Of a stretch of DNA of 64,000 nt, positions 16,338 to 23,617 are shown piece by piece. Source of the DNA: J029 sp964482495 (GTDB taxonomy: Bacteria; Planctomycetota; UBA1135); assembly GCA_964482495.1 (NCBI GenBank), contig CAYZXS010000019.1, forward strand, positions 1 through 64,000, in the 5' to 3' direction. Position numbers and translations under genes: made by a program. How positions within the stretch are numbered: position 1 is the first letter of the stretch; each line of letters starts with the position of its first letter. The notes beneath the pieces are model-generated. The model saw nothing but the letters and a program-made list of their open reading frames with translations. It was not told where the DNA came from and made no database searches.

Positions 16338-18745
16338 ACGACCGCACCGCCACCCTGCGCCGCCAGAGCCTGGACGCGCCGCCGACGATCTCGGCCGAGC
16401 GTGCTGTGCTGCTGACCGACTTCTACCGCGAGAACGACGGCCGCTACTCGGTGCCGGTGATGCGGGCGCGCGCCTTCCTGCACCTCTGCCAGCACAAGAC
16501 CGTCTGGATCGGCGACGGCGAGCTGATCGTCGGCGAGCGCGGGCCGGCGCCGAAGGTGGTGCCGACCTTCCCCGAGCTGACCTGCCATAGTCTGGAGGAC
16601 CTGCGCATCCTCGACTCGCGGCCGAAGACCCAGTACGACGTGCCGGAGCAGGTGCTGACCGACTACGAGCGCACGGTCATCCCGTACTGGCGCGGCCGCA
16701 GCCTGCGCGACCGCATCTTCGCCCAGCTGGCGCCGGAGTGGCACGAGGCCTACGAGGCCGGGATCTACACCGAGTTCATGGAGCAGCGGGCGCCCGGCCA
16801 TACGGTCGCCGACGGCAAGATCTACCGCAAGGGCATGCGCGGCTTCCAGGCCGACATCGACGAAGCCATTGCCGCGCTCGACTTCGTCGCCGACCCGCGC
16901 GCCTATGAGCGGCGCGAGCAGCTGCAGGCGATGCGGATCGCCTGCGAGGCCGTGATCGTCTACGCCGAGCGCCACGCCGAGCGCGCGGAGGAGCTGGCGA
17001 CCGCGTGCGAGGACCCGCGGCGGCGCGCCGAGTTGGAGCGGATCGCAGAGGTCAACCGGCGGGTGCCGGCCGAGCCGCCGCGCGACTTCCACGAGGCGCT
17101 GCAGGCCTACTGGTGGTGCCACCTGGCGGTCGTGACCGAGTTGAACGGCTGGGACGCCTTCAACCCCGGGCACCTCGACCAGCACCTGTGGCCCTTCTAC
17201 CAGGCCGAGGCCGGGGCCGGCTCGCTGGACCGCGACGGCGCCCGCGAGCTGCTCGAGTGCTTCTTCATCAAGTTCAACAACCACCCGGCGCCGCCCAAGG
17301 TCGGAGTGACCGCGGCCGAGAGCGGCACCTACACCGACTTCGCCAACATCAACCTCGGCGGGCTGCTGGCGGACGGCTCAGACGGCTCCAACGAGGTCAG
17401 CTACCTGCTGCTCGAGATCATCGACGAGATGCACCTCTTGCAGCCGAGCAGCAACGTCCAGATCTCGCGCAAGACGCCGGAGCGCTTCTTGCGCTCGGCG
17501 CTGCGCGTGATCCGCAACGGCTACGGCTTCCCGTCGGTGTTCAACACCGACAGCGTCGTCGAGGAGCAGCTGCGCATGGGCAAGACCCTGGAGGACGCGC
17601 GCGAGGGTGGCTGCAGCGGCTGCGTCGAGGTCGGCGCCTTCGGCAAGGAGGCCTACATCCTGACCGGCTACTTCAACCTGCCGAAGGTGCTGGAGCTGGC
17701 GCTGAACGACGGCTTCGACGAGCGCACCGGCAAGCAGCTCGGGCCCCGCACGGGGCGCGCCGAGGAGCTGCAGGGCTTCGAGGCGCTGTTCGCCGCCTTC
17801 CGCGAGCAGCTGCACCACTTCCTGCAGATCAAGATCGGCGGCAACCAGCTGATCGAGCGCATCTACGCTGAGCACATGCCAGCGCCCTTCCTGTCGGTGA
17901 TCATCGACGACTGCATCGAGCAGGGGCTGGACTACAACGCCGGCGGCGCGCGCTACAACAACAGCTTCATCCAGGCGGTGGGCATCGGCACGATCAGCGA
18001 CTCGCTGGCGGCGCTGCGGGAGGTGTTCGAGCAGCGCGGCAACGTCGGCGTCGCCGAGCTGCACCGGGCGCTCGGCCGCGACTATGACGGCGACGAGGCG
18101 CTGCGGCTGCGGCTGCGCAACAAGATGCCCAAGTACGGCACCGACGACGACCGCGCCGACGAGCTGATGCTGCGGGTCTTCGAGGCGCTGTTCGAGGAGA
18201 TCGACGGCGTGCCCAACACCAAGGGCGGCCACTACCGGGTCGAGATGCTGCCGACCACCTGCCACATCTACTTCGGCGAGGTGCTCGGCGCGACGCCGGA
18301 CGGGCGGCGGGCCGGGACGCCGGTGAGCGAGGGCATCAGCCCGGTGCAGGGGGTGGACCGGTTCGGGCCGACCGCGGTGCTGAAGTCGGCGGGGAAGATG
18401 GACCACGTGCGGACGGGTGGCACGCTCTTGAACCTGAAGTTCACGCCCAGCCTGCTCGAAGGCGAGCAGGGCATCGACCAGCTCCGGCACCTGGTGCGCA
18501 GCTACTTCAAGATGGACGGCCACCACGTCCAGTTCAACGTCGTGCGGGCGGACCTCCTGCGCGAAGCGAAGCGCGACCCCGAGTCCCACCGTGACCTGAT
18601 CGTGCGCGTGGCCGGCTACAGCGACTACTTCTGCGATCTGTCCGAGGCGCTACAAGACGAGATCATCGCCCGGACGGAGCACGAGGGGTTTGGGGGCGGG
18701 GAAGAGGCTCCCGCGGCGGCTGCCGATCCGCCGGTGACGGCCTGA
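16334..18745 (+). CDS. hypD: Glycyl radical enzyme, probable trans-4-hydroxy-L-proline dehydratase (HypD-like)
   Basis: The 803-residue product is a complete glycyl radical enzyme: catalytic Cys430 in GGCSGCVEVG and the C-terminal glycyl loop RVAGYSDYF with Gly761. A single Cys followed by V-E, not the adjacent Cys-Cys of pyruvate formate-lyase, places it among the dehydratase/lyase types. The GAFGKEAYILTGYFNL and LELALNDG segments after the Cys are what I remember of HypD proteins, and HypD's catalytic Cys (434 in the characterised enzyme, from memory) is close in numbering. HypD removes water from trans-4-hydroxyproline to give pyrroline-5-carboxylate under anoxia. No proC (pyrroline-5-carboxylate reductase) lies nearby. 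The enzyme class is certain; the substrate is an inference. Confidence 0.85.
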   Translation: MNDRTATLRRQSLDAPPTISAERAVLLTDFYRENDGRYSVPVMRARAFLHLCQHKTVWIGDGELIVGERGPAPKVVPTFPELTCHSLEDLRILDSRPKTQYDVPEQVLTDYERTVIPYWRGRSLRDRIFAQLAPEWHEAYEAGIYTEFMEQRAPGHTVADGKIYRKGMRGFQADIDEAIAALDFVADPRAYERREQLQAMRIACEAVIVYAERHAERAEELATACEDPRRRAELERIAEVNRRVPAEPPRDFHEALQAYWWCHLAVVTELNGWDAFNPGHLDQHLWPFYQAEAGAGSLDRDGARELLECFFIKFNNHPAPPKVGVTAAESGTYTDFANINLGGLLADGSDGSNEVSYLLLEIIDEMHLLQPSSNVQISRKTPERFLRSALRVIRNGYGFPSVFNTDSVVEEQLRMGKTLEDAREGGCSGCVEVGAFGKEAYILTGYFNLPKVLELALNDGFDERTGKQLGPRTGRAEELQGFEALFAAFREQLHHFLQIKIGGNQLIERIYAEHMPAPFLSVIIDDCIEQGLDYNAGGARYNNSFIQAVGIGTISDSLAALREVFEQRGNVGVAELHRALGRDYDGDEALRLRLRNKMPKYGTDDDRADELMLRVFEALFEEIDGVPNTKGGHYRVEMLPTTCHIYFGEVLGATPDGRRAGTPVSEGISPVQGVDRFGPTAVLKSAGKMDHVRTGGTLLNLKFTPSLLEGEQGIDQLRHLVRSYFKMDGHHVQFNVVRADLLREAKRDPESHRDLIVRVAGYSDYFCDLSEALQDEIIARTEHEGFGGGEEAPAAAADPPVTA

Positions 18746-18758
18746 GGGTCACGGTCGG

Positions 18759-20969
18759 TCAGTCCGCCGGGACCTCTAACACGACCTCGGTCAGCTTCTC
18801 CCGCTCCGCGGGGACGGCCTGTCCGGCGAATCGCCATTCCTCGTCCAGCACACTGACCCGGATCCCCTCCGGAGGGACCGGGCCGTATTCGAACCAGCCC
18901 TCGTCATCGGTCTCGGCCGTCTTCCCCGGATATCCATGGTCGAAACGAACGCTGGCATGGCGGTACGGGCTGCCGTCTTCCTGGCGCACCAGGCGTACGC
19001 GGAGGGATTGCAGCGGGAAGTCGAAGCGCCGCTCCAAATCAGCGCCTACCCCGACTTCGAAGGAGTCGCGGTGCGGGAACTGGTTGCCTTCATCGCTGGT
19101 TCCCCCAGATGCGGCCAGGATCGGCCGGTAGATTCCCGGATGGAGCGGCACCTTGGCGAAGTGGCCATCAGGGCCCAGGGAGAACAGCCCAATCCGCCCC
19201 ACCGGTCCAGTGAATGGGCCCTCCTCATGACCAGGACCTTCCATCTGGAAGTAGAGGTCCCAACCCTCCGGGCTGGCACCGTCCACGAGGACCTGACCGC
19301 GAACGCTCCCGGGCCGCATCCCGGTAGCGTCGAGGACCAGTTCGACGCCATCGCCCGCCCCGAGTTCCACGGTTGCGAGGGGCGGACCAAGGGTCAAGGA
19401 GCGTCCGGAGCCTCCGCCTCGGTGATGGAATTGGTTCTCCACCCACAGCCGGACCTCATAGATCCCGGCCTCCAGTCCAGGAATCCGGAAGGTCCCGGCC
19501 GCGGTGAGGGAGGGGTCGCCATCCTCCAGGTGGACCGCCCACTGACCCTCCCGAAGCGTGATGCCATATCGCTCTGGAGCTGCGCCTGGCCATAAGTTCA
19601 CCTTGCCAGCGATCTCAGCGCCCCGCTGGACGACGACCATCACTGGATCTCCACTGAGGGCGGCCGACTCGAGCGTCCTGGGAAGATGCCCCCCGCTGAC
19701 CTCGACCCTGAACGCCTCGATGCCCGGCGGAACGAAGAAGGTCGTCACCCCGTCGAGGTCCGTTCTCTGCCGATCGGAGAAAGGGGGGTCTTGTCTTCCA
19801 CCCGCCATCGGGTCGGTGTACCCGAGAAAAGCCAGCGGATCCTCGCCATCCCCGGGGGTCTCCCACACCGTGACCGTTGACCCGACAACGGGCTCGCCAT
19901 CCTCCCAGGAGACGTGGATCGGGCACGAGACGACTCGCTCCAATTCGATGAGCAGCTCCTCGAGATCCTCGCCGTCGCAGATGACCTCGATGGGTTTCGG
20001 GCGAGCGAAGTCCCGAGCGATCGGCGTGATCTCGATGAGGTTGCTGCCGTGCCACAGGCCCTTCACCGTGAACCTGCCGTCTGAGTGAGTCGCCGATCGG
20101 TTCATGCCCCGGGAGAAACCGTGATGTCGTTTGGCGAATTCCACCGAGTAGACCTCCACCGGTTCCCCGCTCCCCTTCTCAACCACGCGGATCGGAATGG
20201 AGTGGGTCGTTCGGACCCGCAGGATCACGTCGCGTTGCCCCCAGTCGAAGGCCCGGTCGTCCGGAATTGGCTGATATCCGCCGCCCTGGACGGTAATCCC
20301 GATCTGACGCAAGTCCTCGCGCTCCAGGTGAAGGGTGAATCGTCCCTGCTCATCTGACCTGGCAGTGGACATCAGGAATAACGTGGTCGAGAGGCCTGCC
20401 CCGGATACGAGTCCGCCAGCCGGCGGGGCGGCGAGCAGGAGCAGGGAGTGATCGGCGGCGCCGCCGTGCCGCCGGCGATGGAGGCTCCTCAGCCGCTCGA
20501 GCCCGCGACTCAACTGGGCGCGGACGGTGCCGGCGGGCAGGCCGAGGCGCTCCGCGATCTGCGTCGGGCTCAGCTCCTCGAAGTAGCGTAGGATCAGCAG
20601 GTGACGGACCGGCTCCTCGAGCGCGAGCAGGTCCTCGACCAGCAGCCGGTGGGCTTCCGAGCGGGCCAGCAGGGCGTCAGGAGTGGCCGGCACCCCGGCG
20701 ACGGCGGATCGAGCAGCCGCCCCCACCTGGGCCTCGCGCCGGCGGCGGCGGCCTTCCGCACGGTGGTCGGACCAGGCGAGGTTGCGCAACACCCGTCCCA
20801 GCCACGGTCGGGGGTCGCCGCCGCGCGCGGGCGGTTTCTCCAGGGCTCGCAGCATCGTCTGCTGAGCCAGGTCGTCGGCGCGGTCCTCGCCGACCAGGGC
20901 GCGGGCCAAGCCGCGGACCCAACCGGCGTGGGCGAGCAGATCTCGGGGTTCGGGAAAGGAATCGGTCAC
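18759..20969 (-). CDS. ECF sigma factor fused through a membrane helix to CpdR domains
   Basis: Residues 10-75 form sigma region 2 (AHAGWVRGLARALVGEDRAD; RPWLGRVLRNLAWSDHR) and residues 105-165 form region 4 (VRHLLILRYFEELSPTQIAE; GLPAGTVRAQLSRGLERL). A hydrophobic stretch (about 174-200) follows and then about 530 residues of carboxypeptidase-regulatory-like beta-sandwich repeats (for example GKTAETDDEGWFEYGPVPPE). The helix would hold the sigma part in the cytoplasm and the repeats outside. The first repeat starts abruptly at ARSDEQGRFTLHL, its beginning apparently missing, which suggests a deletion or recombination joint. The CpdR half has lower GC than its surroundings (37 of 60 in bases 19981-20040). 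It converges on the hypD gene with 13 bases between them and diverges from the porin gene. Confidence 0.85.
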   Translation of the reverse strand: MTDSFPEPRDLLAHAGWVRGLARALVGEDRADDLAQQTMLRALEKPPARGGDPRPWLGRVLRNLAWSDHRAEGRRRRREAQVGAAARSAVAGVPATPDALLARSEAHRLLVEDLLALEEPVRHLLILRYFEELSPTQIAERLGLPAGTVRAQLSRGLERLRSLHRRRHGGAADHSLLLLAAPPAGGLVSGAGLSTTLFLMSTARSDEQGRFTLHLEREDLRQIGITVQGGGYQPIPDDRAFDWGQRDVILRVRTTHSIPIRVVEKGSGEPVEVYSVEFAKRHHGFSRGMNRSATHSDGRFTVKGLWHGSNLIEITPIARDFARPKPIEVICDGEDLEELLIELERVVSCPIHVSWEDGEPVVGSTVTVWETPGDGEDPLAFLGYTDPMAGGRQDPPFSDRQRTDLDGVTTFFVPPGIEAFRVEVSGGHLPRTLESAALSGDPVMVVVQRGAEIAGKVNLWPGAAPERYGITLREGQWAVHLEDGDPSLTAAGTFRIPGLEAGIYEVRLWVENQFHHRGGGSGRSLTLGPPLATVELGAGDGVELVLDATGMRPGSVRGQVLVDGASPEGWDLYFQMEGPGHEEGPFTGPVGRIGLFSLGPDGHFAKVPLHPGIYRPILAASGGTSDEGNQFPHRDSFEVGVGADLERRFDFPLQSLRVRLVRQEDGSPYRHASVRFDHGYPGKTAETDDEGWFEYGPVPPEGIRVSVLDEEWRFAGQAVPAEREKLTEVVLEVPAD

Positions 20970-21041
20970 TCTGACCTAGCCCACGCCACGCCGAGGACAG
21001 CGCTGCTGCAAAAGTCCTGGAGGGGCGGATGGAGGGTCTTC

Positions 21042-21072
21042 GCCAAGCCTGCCACAAAAAGTCCGGCTTGGC
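21042..21072. repeat. Short inverted repeat in divergent intergenic region
   Basis: GCCAAGCC (21042-21049) and GGCTTGGC (21065-21072) pair across a 15-base spacer TGCCACAAAAAGTCC. It lies between the sigma fusion start (20969) and the porin start (21113). It could be an operator or a weak transcript hairpin. Confidence 0.4.
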
Positions 21073-21112
21073 ACTTGTCTGGACCCGGTCATTGCTTAAT
21101 CTCCATTTGCAA

Positions 21113-22318
21113 ATGAGACTCCGTCTCAATTCTTCTCGTTCTGGAAAGGTCCCCAGCAGCAAGGTCACCGCGGCCTTGCTGCTGGGGCTGTGCCCGAGCG
21201 CCGCCCTGGCCCAGGAACCGGACTCCTCTTCCCCTGCCCTCAGCTGGGACTTCTCGTACACCGGCGAGTACGTCCGCAACCTCGCCGGCGGCCTCGAACG
21301 CGGCGGCGCCGTGCAGGGCCTGGTGACGCTCGGCTTCGCCCTCGACACCGAGGCCGCCGGCTGGTGGCGCGGCGGCGGCTTCTTCCTCGGCGGCGCGCAC
21401 CTCTACGGCAGCGACCCGGGCACCAACCGAGGCGGCGTCTTCCAGACCGCCAGTGACATCGAGGACCAGACCACCACCCGGCTGAACCTGCTCGGCTACG
21501 ACCACGCCTTCGGCGACAGCGGCATGTCGCTCCGCTTCGGCATGTACGACCTGAGCGACGAGTTCACGGTCGCCGAAGCCGCCGGACAGTTCGTCAACAG
21601 CTCCTTCGGCCTCCAGCCCGACCTGGGCCTGAACCTGTCGCTCTCGACCTACCCGATCTCCGCCCCTGGCCTGCGGCTCGCCTGGCAGAGCGAGTCCCTC
21701 GACCTGCGCGCCGCGGTCTTCGACGGCAAGCCCTGCAGCGTCGACGACAGCGACCACGGCAATTGCATCCACCTCGCGGCGGAGGACGGCGCCTTCCTGC
21801 TCGGCGAGGCCACCTGGCGCCCGGCGGGAGCGGAGGCTGGCGGCCCCGAGCTCAAGCTCGGCCTCTGGCACCACACCGACGACTTCCGCGACTTCGAGGC
21901 CACCGGCCCGGCGCCCCGCCTCGACGGCAACCAGGGCGTCTACACCGTCGGCAGCGCTCGCCTCGCCGGTGCGGCTGAAGGCCGCGGCCTGGACGCCTTC
22001 TTCAAGGCCGGTTGGGCGCCCCCGGACCGCAACCCGGTGACGCTCTTCCTCGGCGGCGGATTGGTCTGGCGCGGGCCCCTGGCAACCCGCCCCGACGACA
22101 GCGCTGGCCTCGCCTTCGCCCGCGTGGACTTCAGCCACCCCTGGCGGCAGCGCAGCGGCGTCAAGGCGCAGGAGACGGTGGTCGAGGCCAGCTACGCCTT
22201 CTCCCTCGGCGAGCACTGGGCGCTGCGCCCCGACCTCCAGTGGGTCCACCACCCCAGCGCCGCGCCCGGGCTCGACGACGCCTGGCTGGCGCTGCTGCGG
22301 GTCGAGATCACCTTCTGA
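21113..22318 (+). CDS. OprB-family carbohydrate-selective porin
   Basis: The 401-residue product is a predicted outer-membrane beta-barrel. It has a signal peptide (MRLRLNSSRSGKVPSSKVTA, ending PSAALAQ) and alternating amphipathic strands ending in LLRVEITF with a terminal Phe typical of BAM substrates. OprB features include an N-terminal LSWDFSYTGEYVRNLAGGLE and later ELKLGLWHHTDDFRDF and NQGVYTV. Relatives import sugars. It heads a co-directional series with the secreted hypothetical at 22391, the phosphoesterase and the alpha-mannosidase, consistent with glycan use. An upstream frame opens at 21029, but the signal peptide fixes the start at 21113, inside a Fur-like palindrome. Confidence 0.85.
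   Translation: MRLRLNSSRSGKVPSSKVTAALLLGLCPSAALAQEPDSSSPALSWDFSYTGEYVRNLAGGLERGGAVQGLVTLGFALDTEAAGWWRGGGFFLGGAHLYGSDPGTNRGGVFQTASDIEDQTTTRLNLLGYDHAFGDSGMSLRFGMYDLSDEFTVAEAAGQFVNSSFGLQPDLGLNLSLSTYPISAPGLRLAWQSESLDLRAAVFDGKPCSVDDSDHGNCIHLAAEDGAFLLGEATWRPAGAEAGGPELKLGLWHHTDDFRDFEATGPAPRLDGNQGVYTVGSARLAGAAEGRGLDAFFKAGWAPPDRNPVTLFLGGGLVWRGPLATRPDDSAGLAFARVDFSHPWRQRSGVKAQETVVEASYAFSLGEHWALRPDLQWVHHPSAAPGLDDAWLALLRVEITF
21114..21128. promoter_or_regulatory. Fur-family-like 7-1-7 operator
   Basis: TGAGACT-C-CGTCTCA is a near-symmetric 15-mer (6 of 7 arm positions symmetric). It keeps the TGA-x-A-x-T ... T-x-TCA skeleton of Fur/Zur boxes and sits in an AT-richer patch (TTGCAAATG). It overlaps the porin start codon at 21113, so binding would block initiation. 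The identity of the regulator is a guess. Confidence 0.35.
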
Positions 22319-22390
22319 GCCGGCCGCCGCGCCGGCCGCCGGCCAGAAAAGCCCCAGCAACCGCCTAGCAGCGTCGTTCTAGGATCCGAC

Positions 22391-23605
22391 ATGCTGCTGC
22401 TGCCGCTCGCCCTGCTCGCCGCGCCCCAGGTCGTGACCTTCCCGCCGCTGCCCGAAGAGGAGTTGGCCGCGCCGGCGACGCCCCACCGGCAGACCCCGGC
22501 GGCCAAGCTGGTGGTGGTCGAGGACCCGGCCCGCTTCCTCGAGCTGCTGCAGCTGGAGAAGCCGCGCGACCTGCGCCGGGTCGACTTCGAGGAGGTCCAG
22601 GGCATCGGCGCCGAGCCCTTCCTGATCCGCCCCGACCGCTACGCCGAGAGCGACGGCCTGATCCTGCGCGGCGAGGGCGGCCAGTACCTGCACACCGACT
22701 TCCGCTTCCCCGCCGACTTCACCGCCGGCGACAGCCGCGTGCAGTTCGCGCCGGGGCCGATCGCGCCGCCCCGCACCCACGGCTGGCGCGGCGGCAGCCG
22801 CACCGAGGCCAGCTTCGTGCACGCCGGCCAGTCCGCCCGGGTCGCCGGCTTCGGCGCCGTCTTCATCGACGCCGACCACCCCGACCGCGCCCCCTGCCGC
22901 ATCGCCGCCTACGACGCCGAGGGCGAGCTGCTCGGCGAGGCGACCGGCTTCTCCGGCGCCAGCGGCTCGCGCCTCTTCCGCGGCCTGGTCGCCCTCGACG
23001 GATGCGGCCAGCCGACGGCGGTGATCGCCCGGGTCGAGCTCGTGAGCGGCGACGAGTGGCCGTGGGTGGACGTCTCCGAAGGCGTGGCCCTCGACGACTT
23101 CCGGTTCCCGCCGCCGGTCAGCGGCGAGCAATGGCGGCCGACTTGGTTCGCCGGCGGAGAAGAGCGCGAGCAGGCGATCGAGGCCGAGGTGGCCGCCTAC
23201 GAGGGCGCCCACCCCTGGGCAGGCCAGTACTACCACGGTGACGGAACCGGCGTGAACGTCACCCTGAAGCTGGCGCCCGACAACGGCTTCCACTTCACCT
23301 GGCGCGGCTGCCTGGGCGAGTACGACCGCAACTACGGCCGCCTCACGGTCGACGAGGCCGGCGTCATCCACCTCCACTGCGAGCGGCCGAACGTGCGCAA
23401 GGGCTTCCGCGGCATCGACGAACTCCTGGTGCCGGTGGCCTGGGCCGGTCGTCGTTATCTGATCCCGCCGGACGAGCTGGACGAGTTCCTGAACCAGCGG
23501 GGCGGCCGCTGGGAGCCGCGTGACTCGGTCTGGGGCTTCCACCTGCTGCGCTGGGGTGATGAAGAGAAGCCTGCCGACGGGGCGCCGCAGCGGATTCTGG
23601 AATAA
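22391..23605 (+). CDS. Secreted hypothetical protein
   Basis: The 404-residue product has a short signal peptide (MLLLPLALLAAPQVV) and no domain I can name firmly. The central part (about 100-230; SFVHAGQSARVAGFGAVFID; RIAAYDAEGELLGEATGFSG) reads like the jelly-roll domain of PEP-CTERM-type secreted proteins that bind or decorate surfaces. The C-terminal third contains a YHGDGTGVNVTLKLAPDNGF segment that resembles a lipocalin-like or avidin-like sheet found in secreted hypotheticals. The ATG follows AGGAT. It lies between the porin and phosphoesterase genes with gaps of 72 and 12 bases, so it is probably co-transcribed with them. Confidence 0.7.
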   Translation: MLLLPLALLAAPQVVTFPPLPEEELAAPATPHRQTPAAKLVVVEDPARFLELLQLEKPRDLRRVDFEEVQGIGAEPFLIRPDRYAESDGLILRGEGGQYLHTDFRFPADFTAGDSRVQFAPGPIAPPRTHGWRGGSRTEASFVHAGQSARVAGFGAVFIDADHPDRAPCRIAAYDAEGELLGEATGFSGASGSRLFRGLVALDGCGQPTAVIARVELVSGDEWPWVDVSEGVALDDFRFPPPVSGEQWRPTWFAGGEEREQAIEAEVAAYEGAHPWAGQYYHGDGTGVNVTLKLAPDNGFHFTWRGCLGEYDRNYGRLTVDEAGVIHLHCERPNVRKGFRGIDELLVPVAWAGRRYLIPPDELDEFLNQRGGRWEPRDSVWGFHLLRWGDEEKPADGAPQRILE

Positions 23606-23617
23606 CCTGGAGGGGAG

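Noticed and set aside
16334..18745. Pyruvate formate-lyase (pflB)
   Set aside because: PflB has two adjacent active-site cysteines; here a single Cys in SGCVE and an activase with two added ferredoxin motifs indicate a dehydratase-type enzyme.
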